A DNA stretch of 64,000 nucleotides from Chryseobacterium indologenes (GTDB taxonomy: Bacteria; Bacteroidota; Bacteroidia; Flavobacteriales; Weeksellaceae), in contig CP065590.1 of the NCBI GenBank assembly GCA_016025055.1, positions 4,650,001-4,714,000 on the forward strand, written 5' to 3'. The translations under genes and the position numbers were made by a program. Positions 20,199 to 30,025 of this stretch are shown piece after piece. A model generated the notes under the pieces. It was not told where the DNA came from and made no database searches. It saw only the letters and a program-made list of their open reading frames with translations. How positions within the stretch are numbered: position 1 is the first letter of the stretch; the number at the start of each line of letters is the position of its first letter.

Positions 20199-20657
20199 TT
20201 AATCCCAATCTCCATCACGGCCGTGACCATGATGCTTGTTTTGCTTTTTATAATATTTCTGCTGATTTTTATAATACTTTTCCTGTTGTTTGCGGTATTT
20301 TTTATAATCGTTTTTGCTTACATTATATACAATAACAGGGTTTTGGCCTCTGTAATATCTTTTCTTGAATTGCATATATTTTTCCCTTCCGAGAATTCTT
20401 TCCAATTCTGAGTATCTGTCATTTCTCCATCGTCCGGGCTCCACTACATATACCCTGTTCCATGTATCATAATCACGGTATCTGTTGTTTAAGGCATTAA
20501 TCTGATTGGCCTGTGTCGCAGAAAGCAAAAGATCTGCAACAACGGTCTGCCAGTTAACGTCTGATATACTTCGTCGGTATTCATTATAATAATCTAACTG
20601 GGCATAGCTTAAGCTAAAGGTCCCGATCAAAAATGCGGTTAATAACAACTTTTTCAT
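20199..20657 (-). CDS. Hypothetical secreted basic protein
   Basis: 152-residue protein with a signal peptide (MKKLLLTAFLIGTFSLSYAQ). The mature part is very rich in Tyr, Arg, Lys and Asn; the C-terminal third is a KYYKxQxKYYKKQNKH-type low-complexity tail ending in HGHGRDGDWD. The central LSATQANQINALNNRYRDYD and YSELERILGREKYMQFKKRY look helical and resemble Spy/CpxP-like or Bacteroidetes stress-envelope proteins, but I cannot assign a family. Monocistronic with its own terminator. Confidence 0.75.
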   Translation of the reverse strand: MKKLLLTAFLIGTFSLSYAQLDYYNEYRRSISDVNWQTVVADLLLSATQANQINALNNRYRDYDTWNRVYVVEPGRWRNDRYSELERILGREKYMQFKKRYYRGQNPVIVYNVSKNDYKKYRKQQEKYYKNQQKYYKKQNKHHGHGRDGDWD

Positions 20658-21058
20658 TTTACTCCACTTTTTTTAATTAAACATCATGACATGCACAATT
20701 AGAGTGCCAATTATTATTATGAATTGCCAATATTTGTTAAATAAAGTTATAAACCATTGATTATCTTTAAAATATTTTCTATCTTTTTGTACAATTAATA
20801 GATTTTAATCATTTCTAAAGCGGGTATTATGCTTCCTTTATTTTACTAAACAGCCTTTGAGATTGAAGCAGCAAGATAAAGCTGACAGCAGGAAACGATG
20901 ATTAAATGATTTCAACCCTTTAGCCTTTATTCTTATAAAATTCGTTAAGATTGCTAAAAAGTATTATTTCATATCATTAAAATTTGTAATTTTAAAAGGA
21001 AGAATGTTTTCATCAAAACTTTGAAAACTATTTTTTAATCAACCAAATCTCAATAATT
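20658..21058. other. Intergenic spacer
   Basis: About 400 bp between divergent genes. AT-rich; no ORF with coding character, no RNA gene and no strong hairpin recognised. It must hold the promoters of both neighbours. Confidence 0.6.
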
Positions 21059-21346
21059 ATGGAAAATATAAAATTTAAAGTATCTCCATATCAGGACGAA
21101 TTGCAGTTACTTATTGATGGGGAAAAAGCAGGTTACATGTCCATAGAGGTTGACGGAAGGCTGCTGATTGTGTACTATACAAAGCTTGATGAGGAACATG
21201 AAGGAAAAGGGTATGCCAAATTATTGTTGGATGAGCTGGTGCGTTATGCGGAAGAAAAAGATTTGCTTGTAGATCCGGAATGTGATTTTGTGAGACAACA
21301 GTTTGAAAATCATCCCAGACGGTACAAAGACATCTGGCATGCCTGA
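21059..21346 (+). CDS. GNAT family N-acetyltransferase (YjdJ-like)
   Basis: 95-residue minimal GNAT protein of the YjdJ/Gcn5-related short type. Seen: IEVDGRLLIVYYTKLDEEHE strand pair, acetyl-CoA loop EGKGYAKLLLDELVRYA, and the C-terminal DPECDFVRQQFENHPRRYKD found in this family. Substrate unknown. It converges with the MBL gene that follows, with essentially no spacer (stops abut at 21346/21347). Confidence 0.9.
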   Translation: MENIKFKVSPYQDELQLLIDGEKAGYMSIEVDGRLLIVYYTKLDEEHEGKGYAKLLLDELVRYAEEKDLLVDPECDFVRQQFENHPRRYKDIWHA

Positions 21347-22465
21347 TCATTCTTCCCACCAGACTTTAAACTGCTGATCAGATTGATTAAGATAAACAAC
21401 CTCTCCGATCATCGGAGTAAGGATATGCAGACCTTTTTCTTTTCCTAAACCGGTAATTTTTTGTAGCGGCTCATTCCATGGGTGCAGTGCCAGTGCAAAT
21501 TTTGACGAGTGAACCGGCAGGATTGTTTTTGCATTAAGATCTATACTTGCCTGGACAACATCTTCAGGTAGTGTATGAATGTATCTCCAGGCCTCTCCGT
21601 ACTGTCCGTTCTCAAGAATTGCATAGTCAAAGGGACCATACTGTTCGCCGATCATTTTAAAGTGTGAATCATATCCGCTGTCACCACCCAGGAATATTTT
21701 TTTTGTCGGAGTTTCCAGTACATAGGATGTCCATAGGGTGTCATTTTGTTTTAATCTTCTGCCTGAAAAATGTCTTGCAGGAGTAAATGTAATTTTTATC
21801 TTATTCTTTAATTCAGCGGAAACGCCCCACTCTTCCTCAATAAGCTGAGATTCTTTATATCCCCATCTTTCAAGGTGTGCTCCTACTCCCAGCGGAACAA
21901 TTGCATTTGCGGTGCGGTCTCTAACAGAATGTACAGTTGGGTAATCCAGATGGTCAAAATGGTCATGAGTGATCACCAGGTAATCCAAAGCCGGAATATC
22001 TTCAGGTTTAAAAATATCCGAACCTTTAAATGCTTTATTAAAAAATTTAAATGGAGAACCGTAAGAACTGAGAACAGGATCAATAAGGAATGAAACACCA
22101 TCGGTCTGCAAATAATATGATGAATGCCCCAGCCAGATAAACACATCATCATTCTTATCTATATTTTTTATATCGGTTTGTATTGAAGGAATGTTTTTCA
22201 GGGGTTTTAACAAGGGATGTTTTTTACCGAAAAAGAAATCATAGGTAACTTTTGACATTTTATATCCTTCGGCAATAGAAGGGGTATGGCTGATATTCTG
22301 AAATTTTTTGTCTCTGTAAAGCTTCGACTGTCTGATCCGTTTTAATCTTTGCCCCTTCGGAACCGCTCCAAAAACCCTCATGTTGATCACTATACAAAAA
22401 GTAGCAGCAAGAACAACAATCGTTGTTATAATCCAATAAACCATCTTATCATAAATAAACATCAA
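21347..22465 (-). CDS. MBL-fold hydrolase, UlaG/RomA-like, membrane anchored
   Basis: 372-residue metallo-beta-lactamase-fold protein of the RomA/NAPE-PLD-like group. An N-terminal membrane helix (about 8-30, MVYWIITTIVVLAATFCIVI) is followed by SVSFLIDPV-type strands, zinc motif ITHDHFDHLDYPT, FTPARHFSGR, LGGDSGYDSHF and PVHSSKFALALHPWNEP, all group-typical. Either of the two first Met codons could be the start. Possibly phospholipid-related, but the substrate is not shown. Confidence 0.9.
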   Translation of the reverse strand: MMFIYDKMVYWIITTIVVLAATFCIVINMRVFGAVPKGQRLKRIRQSKLYRDKKFQNISHTPSIAEGYKMSKVTYDFFFGKKHPLLKPLKNIPSIQTDIKNIDKNDDVFIWLGHSSYYLQTDGVSFLIDPVLSSYGSPFKFFNKAFKGSDIFKPEDIPALDYLVITHDHFDHLDYPTVHSVRDRTANAIVPLGVGAHLERWGYKESQLIEEEWGVSAELKNKIKITFTPARHFSGRRLKQNDTLWTSYVLETPTKKIFLGGDSGYDSHFKMIGEQYGPFDYAILENGQYGEAWRYIHTLPEDVVQASIDLNAKTILPVHSSKFALALHPWNEPLQKITGLGKEKGLHILTPMIGEVVYLNQSDQQFKVWWEE

Positions 22466-22619
22466 ATGTATTGACTTTTGCTTTTAAATAAAAATAACAA
22501 GAATTTATCTTCAAGTTTTTAACTAAATTTATTACGTTTTTCAGAAAATTTATCACTCATTTAAGTGGTGATTAACTTTAAACTCATTATTTTAGCAGCT
22601 TAAAAAAACTCAAAGTACA

Positions 22620-24155
22620 TTGAAAAATTGTTCGGTAATATTCCTTCTTGTAATGCTTTCGTCATGTGCATCTATCAAAAAACATAATGAACAGCGGGCT
22701 TCCTGCATTCCTCCGGAGCAACTTAAAGAAGATATAGACTATGCTTATTCAAAATTGAGGCAAATGCATCCTCAACTGTATTGGTATATTCCCAAGAAGG
22801 AATTGGACCGTAAATTTGACAGCATTAAGCAGACCATCAATCAACCTCTTACTCCTCTTGAGTTTTATTTTAAGCTACAACCTGTGATTGCAGGTATCCG
22901 TGAAGGACATCTTTCTTTGAGAATTCCCAGAAAAAGGTTTACTAAAAAAGAAATTAAAACATTAGAACATAAAACAGGCCTTTTCAGCCGCTTTGAATAT
23001 TATGTTGCAGATGACAGGATGTACATTATTCAAAACCGTGATTCTATTGAAAATATTCAGCCCGGAACTGAGATTTTATCCATTAACAATATTCCTGTTT
23101 CAGATTATATTAAAAAATACAGAAACCTCATCAGCAGCGATGGATACAATACAACTTTCCAGCCTTATTTTTTAAAAGACCTTTTCTTTAATTATTATAC
23201 AGCAGAACACGGATTGTCTGATAAAGCAATTCTGGAAACTCTATACAAAGGTGAAAAGAAAACCATCACTTTACGAAGAGAAATAAAATCCGATACTGAT
23301 CTTGAAAAGGATAAGGAAATGAAGAAAAGGACTCCGGAGAAGAAGATGAATGATTATGTAGCCTCCAGCAATTCTTATAACCGTAGTTTTAAGTTTCTTG
23401 ATAAAGACAGTACCATCGCTTACATCAAAGTAAAAAGTTTTTCGCGCGAGTATTCGGACGAGTTTTATAAAAAAACATTTTCAAAGATTAAGGATGCGAA
23501 ATCAGATTATCTGATCATAGATGTGCGAAACAACTATGGAGGTTCTCTCTACGAAATCAATAATCTTTATTCCTATCTGGCCAATAAGCCTTTCACTTTA
23601 ATAAAGCCATCTCAGATTACTTCCAGAGATATTCCTTTGCGAACCAATTATTTCAGGAAAAGCAGTCCATTGGAGTTTGCTTTTAAAAGTATCGCCTACC
23701 CGAGTTACTTCTTTGCGCAAGCTTTCAGTACTTATAAAAAAGATGGCAAGGTTTTCTATAAGATGAAGGCAGATAAACCTACCAAACCCAATAAAGAAGC
23801 ATTTCAGGGTAAAGTCTTTGTACTCATCAATGGTGGAAGTTTTTCTGCATCGTCTATTATTACAGCAAAACTTAAAAATGATAAAAGAGCTATTCTGGTA
23901 GGGGAAGAAACCGGAGGTGCCAATGACGGAACAGTAGCAGGGTTCTACTCCTATCAGAAGCTTCCCAATTCTGAAATAAAATTCCCTATCGGGTTGGTTC
24001 TTGTGCAACCTAATATCAATTTCTCGGATTCAAAAAAAGGAGTTGTACCTGATGTTGTCATTAAAGAAAGTATGCAGGATATTATCGATAAAAAAGATCC
24101 GCAACTGGATTGGATCAGGAATGAAATTGCAAAAGAAAAAGAAAATAAAAATTGA
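22620..24155 (+). CDS. S41 family peptidase, lipoprotein
   Basis: 511-residue C-terminal-processing-type serine peptidase. The predicted start is TTG at 22620, because it gives a clean lipoprotein signal MKNCSVIFLLVMLSSC (Cys16). A degenerate PDZ-like region (IQPGTEILSINNIPVSDYI) precedes the S41 core: STIAYIKVKSFSREYSDEF, LIIDVRNNYGG, then VLINGGSFSASSIITAKL with the nucleophile Ser, and GEETGGANDG. Predicted to act at the envelope. No operon partner. Confidence 0.9.
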   Translation: MKNCSVIFLLVMLSSCASIKKHNEQRASCIPPEQLKEDIDYAYSKLRQMHPQLYWYIPKKELDRKFDSIKQTINQPLTPLEFYFKLQPVIAGIREGHLSLRIPRKRFTKKEIKTLEHKTGLFSRFEYYVADDRMYIIQNRDSIENIQPGTEILSINNIPVSDYIKKYRNLISSDGYNTTFQPYFLKDLFFNYYTAEHGLSDKAILETLYKGEKKTITLRREIKSDTDLEKDKEMKKRTPEKKMNDYVASSNSYNRSFKFLDKDSTIAYIKVKSFSREYSDEFYKKTFSKIKDAKSDYLIIDVRNNYGGSLYEINNLYSYLANKPFTLIKPSQITSRDIPLRTNYFRKSSPLEFAFKSIAYPSYFFAQAFSTYKKDGKVFYKMKADKPTKPNKEAFQGKVFVLINGGSFSASSIITAKLKNDKRAILVGEETGGANDGTVAGFYSYQKLPNSEIKFPIGLVLVQPNINFSDSKKGVVPDVVIKESMQDIIDKKDPQLDWIRNEIAKEKENKN

Positions 24156-24218
24156 ATCAATTAAAGTATTTTCAGAGAACAAACTACCACACCCAATTCC
24201 TGCTAAGAAAGCAAAAAA

Positions 24219-24244
24219 CCCGGCAGAAAAAATACTGCCAGGCT
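24219..24244 (-). terminator. Minus-strand terminator of the remnant unit
   Basis: CCTGGCAG / CTGCCGGG stem (one G-U-type mismatch) followed by T6 on the minus strand. Confidence 0.6.
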
Positions 24245-24260
24245 CTTCATTGTGTTTTTT
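24231..24260. repeat. 30-bp direct repeat, copy 1
   Basis: Differs at one position from 24551-24580; 320 bp apart, same orientation. Confidence 0.95.
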
Positions 24261-24399
24261 AAGTGGTGTGTAATAACTATTTTCTCAGGATAGTTGTCTG
24301 AAATAATTTCATATGTTGTTTTTACCTATTAATTAAAAACTAAATTCATATTATTCTCAGTTAGTAGAAAAAAAATAAAAATGTTACATCTATTTATAG

Positions 24400-24434
24400 A
24401 AAAAACCGAAAGAATACTCTCTTTCGGTTTTTTA
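24400..24434. terminator. Bidirectional hairpin terminator
   Basis: AAAACCGAAAG / CTTTCGGTTTT stem with A and T tracts on both sides. Confidence 0.8.
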
Positions 24435-24550
24435 TTTTTCAGATATTATTATTACGATATATTTAATTTAATGTTTCCAGGGCCTGATGTAAGGTAACCT
24501 ATTAATAAAATAATCACCAAAAGAACCGGCGTCAGGAAAAAGATCATAGA

Positions 24551-24580
24551 AATACTGCCAGGCTCTTTATTGTGTTTTTT
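24551..24580. repeat. 30-bp direct repeat, copy 2
   Basis: One mismatch from 24231-24260; lies about 50 bp past the stop of the M4 protease gene. Confidence 0.95.
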
Positions 24581-24630
24581 TACTAAGTTCTCAAAATAAC
24601 ATTGTATTCGGAATCGATGTATTGAAAATC

Positions 24631-26628
24631 CTATTCAACAATTATTTTCTTGGTAGAAATAACCGTTCTATTGGAGGTAATTTTTAGAATGTAGATGCCT
24701 TTTTGAGTATTTTTAATGTAAATCGTATTCGCTCCGTTATGTAATTTCTGTGCAGGTTTAATCAATCTTCCTGCAGCATCGAATATTTCAACAAAAGCAT
24801 TATTATTGTTATTGTCAATGGTAAATACACCATCTTTAACCGGGTTTGGATATATTGTCAACTGATCGTTCTCTTTGCGTGTGGATTCCGTAGTTGATAA
24901 TACACCAGTCCCTATCCCTACGGCATACCACGCACTTACATTCTGCTGCTGCTCATTACTTTCGGCACCATACAGATCTGCCACAGCCTGCTTTGTTGCG
25001 TTATAGGCATCCAGATATGTTGTATTAGGGGTCATATAATTCATTAGAGCTCTATAGATAATTTTCTCTGCTTTTTCAATTGTAATTCCGGATACATTAT
25101 AGGCATTTCCAATATCATTAGTTCCTGAACCGCCTTGTGACAGCAGGTAAAACCAATAATTTCCAACTCCACTGTTTGTATGAACTCCACCATAATCGTT
25201 TGAATCACTTGTATCAGCTGTATTCACCCAATTTACTCCCAGATAAGTATCGGGCTGAGGACCTGGGTTTACATTATTCGGATCAGACATGTTTCTCATA
25301 TAAGGACTTGGGTTGGGAGTAAGAATGTTTGCTGTAGGAATTCCCTCACCTATTGTCCAATTCGGACTAGCACCGGAATAAAACTCGATGGCCGTTCCCA
25401 GCATATCTGCAATAGATTCATTAATAGCCCCTGATTCTGCTTCATAATTTAACCCTCCCAGTCCGTTTCTTCCGATAATCAGGTGGGAATATTCATGCCC
25501 GGCAACGTCTAAGCCCACAACAGGATTCATTAACGTTAGCATACCTCCCAAAATTTTTCCATTACCATACAACATACATACTATTCCTCCGTATAAAGGA
25601 GTATCTAAAGCAGCCGCATTTGCTCCTCCTTGAAGACCCCCAAAATCAAAGTTATAATAGTTGTCTATTTTTGCCCCATTTCCATCATAACTGTTTCTGT
25701 TATGCTTTGTCATATAGTAATCATAGGCATTCTTCATTCCCCAATGTACTTCTACCGGTGGTTTTGTATCGTCTGCCGTATAATCAGCCACAGGATTCAT
25801 ATACTCGCCCACATTAATGATCCCTCCACTTATTGTATCTATATCCAGATTAGTTCCATTCATAGTATGGATATTTCGGACATTATCCTTCAACCGGAAT
25901 TGCCCGTTATAAGAGTCAACAGTGACAGACTGGTTTCCCTTGTAATATGTTGCACTTGTAGAAGGGGTATCTGTATCGTGAACCCTTGAATTTTTCTTAA
26001 CAACTGCTCCAGTAGCATTATCTATATAATAGGTATACGCCTTTAAGGGTTTAAAAGAAAGCGCATCTATTTTAGAAGTATAAAATACAGCTGTCTTTCT
26101 AGCTTTATTTACCTTAGTAATAACTAATTCAGCATCAGAAATCTTTATTTTTCCCTGTGGATTAAGATCAGCAATGATAATCGATTTGATTTTTTGCGAA
26201 TTAAGTTTCTTTTGACCACTTGAAGAAGGGATATCAGTAATAATTTCACCATTTACATGGGTAATTTTTCCATCTTTCTCATGAATCAAAATCATGTCAT
26301 CCATTACTTTTATTTTTTTATAGTAATGTTCATACACAAGATGTCTGATTCCCACATCATCTTTATTTTCTTTAACAAGTTTATAAGAATGATCGTCATT
26401 TGTTCCCAACCAGTCACTCAAATGTTCCTGCAGGAATTTTAATGAAATATTCTGCCCGTTAAAATCTGCATTAAAAATTCCCATTCCTGGTGAAATTGAA
26501 ATTCTAGGAAGGCTTTTCACTGAAATGTCTGTATGATCTCTGTTTTGAGCATTACCCAGCGACATTGATACAATCGAAATTGCCAATGACAAGATTAAAA
26601 CCTTAGTAATAGTAGTCTTTTTTCTCAT
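24631..26628 (-). CDS. M4 family (thermolysin-like) secreted metalloprotease with T9SS sorting domain
   Basis: 665-residue secreted protease. Order: signal peptide (1-27), FTP/PepSY-type propeptide (about 40-210), M4 catalytic domain (about 240-580) with zinc motif VAGHEYSHLIIG, the third ligand in ESGAINESIADMLGT, and the C-terminal proton-donor region DYGGVHTNSGVGNYWFYLLS. A type A T9SS sorting domain (about 595-665: TIYPNPVKDGVFTIDNN, YIKNTQKGIYILKI, KKIIVE) closes it. It should be exported by type IX secretion. The gene is preceded by an ECF sigma gene and membrane protein on the same strand, separated by a terminator. Confidence 0.95.
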   Translation of the reverse strand: MRKKTTITKVLILSLAISIVSMSLGNAQNRDHTDISVKSLPRISISPGMGIFNADFNGQNISLKFLQEHLSDWLGTNDDHSYKLVKENKDDVGIRHLVYEHYYKKIKVMDDMILIHEKDGKITHVNGEIITDIPSSSGQKKLNSQKIKSIIIADLNPQGKIKISDAELVITKVNKARKTAVFYTSKIDALSFKPLKAYTYYIDNATGAVVKKNSRVHDTDTPSTSATYYKGNQSVTVDSYNGQFRLKDNVRNIHTMNGTNLDIDTISGGIINVGEYMNPVADYTADDTKPPVEVHWGMKNAYDYYMTKHNRNSYDGNGAKIDNYYNFDFGGLQGGANAAALDTPLYGGIVCMLYGNGKILGGMLTLMNPVVGLDVAGHEYSHLIIGRNGLGGLNYEAESGAINESIADMLGTAIEFYSGASPNWTIGEGIPTANILTPNPSPYMRNMSDPNNVNPGPQPDTYLGVNWVNTADTSDSNDYGGVHTNSGVGNYWFYLLSQGGSGTNDIGNAYNVSGITIEKAEKIIYRALMNYMTPNTTYLDAYNATKQAVADLYGAESNEQQQNVSAWYAVGIGTGVLSTTESTRKENDQLTIYPNPVKDGVFTIDNNNNNAFVEIFDAAGRLIKPAQKLHNGANTIYIKNTQKGIYILKITSNRTVISTKKIIVE

Positions 26629-26647
26629 ATTATTTAGTATTTTTTCA

Positions 26648-26679
26648 CAGTTAGTAGAATTAAATAAGAAATGTTACAT
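26648..26679 (-). promoter_or_regulatory. Upstream region of the M4 gene, duplicated at 24358-24389
   Basis: The blocks CAGTTAGTAGAA and ATGTTACAT (plus-strand reading) occur at the same relative places in both copies, each followed by CATATTATT at the start codon. Conservation suggests promoter or 5'-UTR function. Confidence 0.45.
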
Positions 26680-26691
26680 TTTTTCGCAAAA

Positions 26692-26717
26692 AAACCTGAC
26701 AGGTATCTGTCAGGTTC
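26692..26717 (-). terminator. Intrinsic terminator
   Basis: AACCTGACAG / CTGTCAGGTT perfect stem, 4-base loop, T7 on the minus strand; ends the sigma-factor operon before the M4 gene. Confidence 0.9.
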
Positions 26718-26738
26718 TTCTCTCCTAAAATTAAGTTT

Positions 26739-27557
26739 CTAGTTCAGTTTATTCAGGGCTTTTAGCAAGGATCCTATATCAAGAAAGTGAAGTTTGGCAC
26801 CGGCTATTATAACAATCAATAAAACGAGTGTCAAAAATAAAATGATAAAAATATACATTGAAACGAACCAAATAATGGTATTCATAATATGTCCTTTGAT
26901 ACCCATTTTATTCATAAAAAATTTCTGTGAACGTTCAAACCATGTCTGTTTCCTTTTCGATGGCTGGTGTACTTCAATACCGTTAAGTTCATCTACCAAC
27001 TCTACCACATCATCAATATATCTTCCGTACATATAATAAATCCAGTATTTTATGACAAAATAGACCAGAAACAGTGTAATCAGGAAGCTGATTCCGAAAA
27101 TAGCAAGGTTATATTCCTTGTCAAAATGAAAATTAATCTTGATAAGACACAAAAGAAGAGCGAGCGGGATATAGGAAATATAGTACGAAATATAAATTTC
27201 TTTTGAGACTAAAAGCTGGGTTTTAAGATTAAACAGGTCATAATTTGTATTGATACTATTTTGTTTGAGCAGCTTATAAAGCTTCAGAAACCTGGAATAA
27301 AAATAGATAATGAAAGCCAATGTCAGTATGGTAACAAAGGTTGATATCATCTTAATATTAAAATCCCGAGAAGCGAACGGAAAACTGATTAAAAGCATTG
27401 GCAGCGTAACGAGCATCAGCCAAAACTCGGTTTCCATATTTATTTTCAGCATCTGTAACGGAGAGCGTATCTGATGCTGTGTATCCAAAGAAATTTCAGG
27501 AGGATCCTGCCCTGTATCTTTATTCCAAAGTTCTTTAAAGTCGTCTAGTTCCATCAT
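26739..27557 (-). CDS. Hypothetical membrane protein of ECF sigma operon
   Basis: 272-residue integral membrane protein with about five hydrophobic helices (near 47-63, 71-90, 120-140, 148-170 and 228-255). The soluble N-terminus (MELDDFKELWNKDTGQDPPE) is typical of the small Bacteroidetes membrane proteins encoded right after ECF sigma genes, and it may act as an anti-sigma-like partner. It starts 6 bp after the sigma gene stop, so the two are surely co-transcribed. The second Met codon (27554) is the more likely start. No catalytic motif seen. Confidence 0.75.
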   Translation of the reverse strand: MMELDDFKELWNKDTGQDPPEISLDTQHQIRSPLQMLKINMETEFWLMLVTLPMLLISFPFASRDFNIKMISTFVTILTLAFIIYFYSRFLKLYKLLKQNSINTNYDLFNLKTQLLVSKEIYISYYISYIPLALLLCLIKINFHFDKEYNLAIFGISFLITLFLVYFVIKYWIYYMYGRYIDDVVELVDELNGIEVHQPSKRKQTWFERSQKFFMNKMGIKGHIMNTIIWFVSMYIFIILFLTLVLLIVIIAGAKLHFLDIGSLLKALNKLN

Positions 27558-27563
27558 GTATGT

Positions 27564-28085
27564 TTAGTTTGAATCAGTTCTCTGTTTTACGATAATCTCT
27601 TTAAGCCTGGCTTTTGCCCTTTTTAATTTTACTCTGGCATTGACTTCGGAGATTCCCAGCTGACAGGCCATCTCCTTTCCCGGAAAATCTTCAAGAAAGA
27701 AGAAAATCAGCGCCTTATCAATAGGGCTTAGCTGGTGGATGGCTTCATACATAAGCTTCATATTTACATCATCAGTATCATTGTAAGGTTCTTGTTGGGA
27801 ACTCAACCCATCAATATTCTGATTTTGTATAAAACTACGCTTTTTTTCACTTCTTAAGAAAACAATTGCAGTATTCAGTGCAGTTCTGTATAACCATGTT
27901 GAGAAATCACTCCTCTTTTGAAAACCACCGTATGATTTCCAGGCCTGGTAAATAATCTCCTGATAGAGATCATTCTGGTCGTCCTTATTATCCATATACA
28001 TTTTAGAGATCTTGAAAACAACACCTTTGTGCTTTTCAATTTTCTCTAAAAATTCTTTTTCCAGTGAAGACATGGGTTTATACAC
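27564..28085 (-). CDS. RNA polymerase sigma factor, ECF subfamily
   Basis: 173-residue sigma-70-type factor. Region 2 is DNQNDLYQEIIYQAWKSYGG-like (about 35-60: DQNDLYQEIIYQAWKSYGGF), with SDFSTWLYRTALNTAIVFLR following; region 4 is FPGKEMACQLGISEVNARVK with an HTH. The likely start is Met1 or Met5 (MSSLEKEFLEKIEKH). Paired with the downstream membrane protein, which could sequester it. Regulon unknown; the adjacent M4 protease is a candidate. Confidence 0.92.
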   Translation of the reverse strand: MYKPMSSLEKEFLEKIEKHKGVVFKISKMYMDNKDDQNDLYQEIIYQAWKSYGGFQKRSDFSTWLYRTALNTAIVFLRSEKKRSFIQNQNIDGLSSQQEPYNDTDDVNMKLMYEAIHQLSPIDKALIFFFLEDFPGKEMACQLGISEVNARVKLKRAKARLKEIIVKQRTDSN

Positions 28086-28229
28086 TAATCCTTCAGCAAT
28101 GTTTTATAAAAACACTACCACATAATTACAAAAAACTAAAATTCCAGCCTTCAATTTAAAAAATCCTTAAAAAACAGAGAAGTTTATTACGGATTTTTAT
28201 TTTATGTTAAATTCAGCTTGAGATTCAGA

Positions 28230-29859
28230 TTAGAAAATATAGTCGGTGCTTAAAAAGTTGGAATCATGCTCTCTCACGATGGTATTTAATAATTTTTTAT
28301 TTGAATCAGTAAGCTTTGCAGCTACCAAAGACCTGATAGAAAATGAACGAAGGGCATCAAAAACAGAAAGTGTTCCTTCCGCACTGTCTTTTCTTCCGGT
28401 AAACGGAAACACATCGGGGCCACGTTGCGCCTGGCAGTTGATATTGACCCTGCTGACAAGATTCACGAACGGATCAATCAGTCTTGAAACTTCTTGGGGA
28501 TCTTCACTAAAGATACTTACCTGCATCCCATGCGAAGCATTGACCTGATATTCTATGGGTTCTTCTATATCTTCAAACGGAACCACAGGAATCACCGGAC
28601 CAAATTGCTCTTCGTGATACAGCTTCATATCACTGTTGACAGGATAGACAACGGCAGGGAACACAAATGATTCTTCAGTATACCCTCCATCTTTATTCAG
28701 CACTGCTGCGCCTTTAGTGAGAGCATCTTCTATACATTCTTTTAAATAAGGAGGTTTATTAGCCTCCGGAAGCGGTGTTATTTTCACATCTTTTTCCCAT
28801 GGTAAGCCCGGTTTCAGGGCAGAGACTGCTTCACTTAATTTGGCAGTAAATTCTGCAGCAATTTCTTTCTGGACAAAAATCAGCTTTAACGCTGTACAGC
28901 GTTGCCCGTTAAAAAGAAAGAGCTCCCAGAATACATTCGCTCACTGCAACATCCAGATTCGCATTTTTGGTTACAATAGCTGCATTTTTAGCATCCAGAC
29001 TTAAAATTGCTCTTAAACGGTTGACTTTCGGATGCAGCTTTTTTAATCCATTGGCAACTTTACTTGAGCCGATAAATGCCAATACATTTACCTTTCCGCT
29101 TTCCATGATAGGAGTGATAATTTCTGAGCCTTTTCCGTATAATGTGTTTACAGTTCCTTTCGGGAAAGCTTCCCTGAATGCATTTAACAAAGGATAATGT
29201 GCTAGTACCCCGTGTTTCGGAAGTTTAAATAAAATCGTATTTCCCATGATCAGAGCGGGAATCAAGGTGGTAAATATTTCATTCAAAGGATAATTAAAAG
29301 GTCCCATGCTCAGCACCACTCCCAAAGGAGCTCTTCTGATCTGCGCTATCGTACCTTCTGCCTGTTGAAAACGCGATGATTCTCTATCTAAATCCTTTAA
29401 AGCATCTATCGTCTGATTGATGTAATCTACGGTACGGTCGAATTCTTTGGCAGAATCCGCCAATGTTTTCCCTATTTCCCACATCAGCAGCTTAATAACC
29501 AGATCACGCTGCTGGATCATCAGGTAAACAAATTTCTGCATACATTTAATCCTGCCTTCAACAGACATGGTAGGCCACTCGCCAAGACCATTATCATAGG
29601 CTTTTACACAAGCTTCCAGGACGTCCATCGCCTCTTTGGAGCCAATAATCGGAATGCTTCCCAGGAGTTTTCTCTCCAATCCGTTTGCTGTGGGAATACA
29701 GACAGGTGAATAAATATTTTGTGTTTCACCCTTCCATTCTACCAGCTCACCATTGAGAAGATACACGTTCTGATGGATTTCAGGAATCCTGTATTCTTCG
29801 GGAATATCATTTTCGCTTTTAAAAATATCATGAAGTGAAAAATTGTCTGCTGAACTCAT
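28230..29859 (-). CDS. Aldehyde dehydrogenase, GapN-like (NADP-dependent), frameshifted
   Basis: Reads as one aldehyde dehydrogenase once a base is removed from the five-A run at 28911-28915. The N-terminal part (317 residues) has the Rossmann region APLGVVLSMGPFNYPLNEIF and FIGSSKVANGLK. After the shift follows GALSFNGQRCTALKLIFVQK with the catalytic Cys, and the C-terminal EEQFGPVIPVVPFED and GPDVFPFTGRKDS. These match non-phosphorylating glyceraldehyde-3-phosphate dehydrogenase most closely, giving 3-phosphoglycerate and NADPH; the substrate is inferred. Total about 542 residues. Confidence 0.88.
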
Positions 29860-30001
29860 AAGTATATTTTTTAATAATTTGAATCTTTTTTGAAGAATAA
29901 AGTTAGATGTAAAAATTGATTCTAAGAATAGTGATTCAATAGATTTGCTCTATTTAAAAGCTATTTGAATGAAATTTAATTCAGCTAACTGAAAAAAAGA
30001 A

Positions 30002-30009
30002 TAATTTTG
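30002..30009 (+). promoter_or_regulatory. Candidate -7 box for exported Tpx gene
   Basis: TAATTTTG, 16 bp before the start codon; no well-placed -33 box. Confidence 0.45.
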
Positions 30010-30025
30010 TTAAAAATAAATTTCA

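Larger units (their letters stand above)
24210..24630. other. Intergenic region with remnants matching both flanks of the M4 protease gene
   Basis: No intact gene. From high to low coordinate on the minus strand it holds: a copy of the sequence after the M4 stop (24551-24580), a hairpin (24400-24434), a copy of the M4 upstream region (24347-24389 compared with 26626-26679), and a second copy of the post-stop sequence ending in a terminator (24219-24260). Most simply a decayed duplicate of the M4 locus from which the coding part was lost. Confidence 0.55.

Noticed and set aside
24200-24630. Minus-strand peptides sharing KKHN(E/K)EPGSI and a hydrophobic tail
   Set aside because: Encoded by the duplicated 30-bp repeat, but no start codon in frame in either copy and one overlaps a terminator stem; better explained as a duplicated 3' flank.
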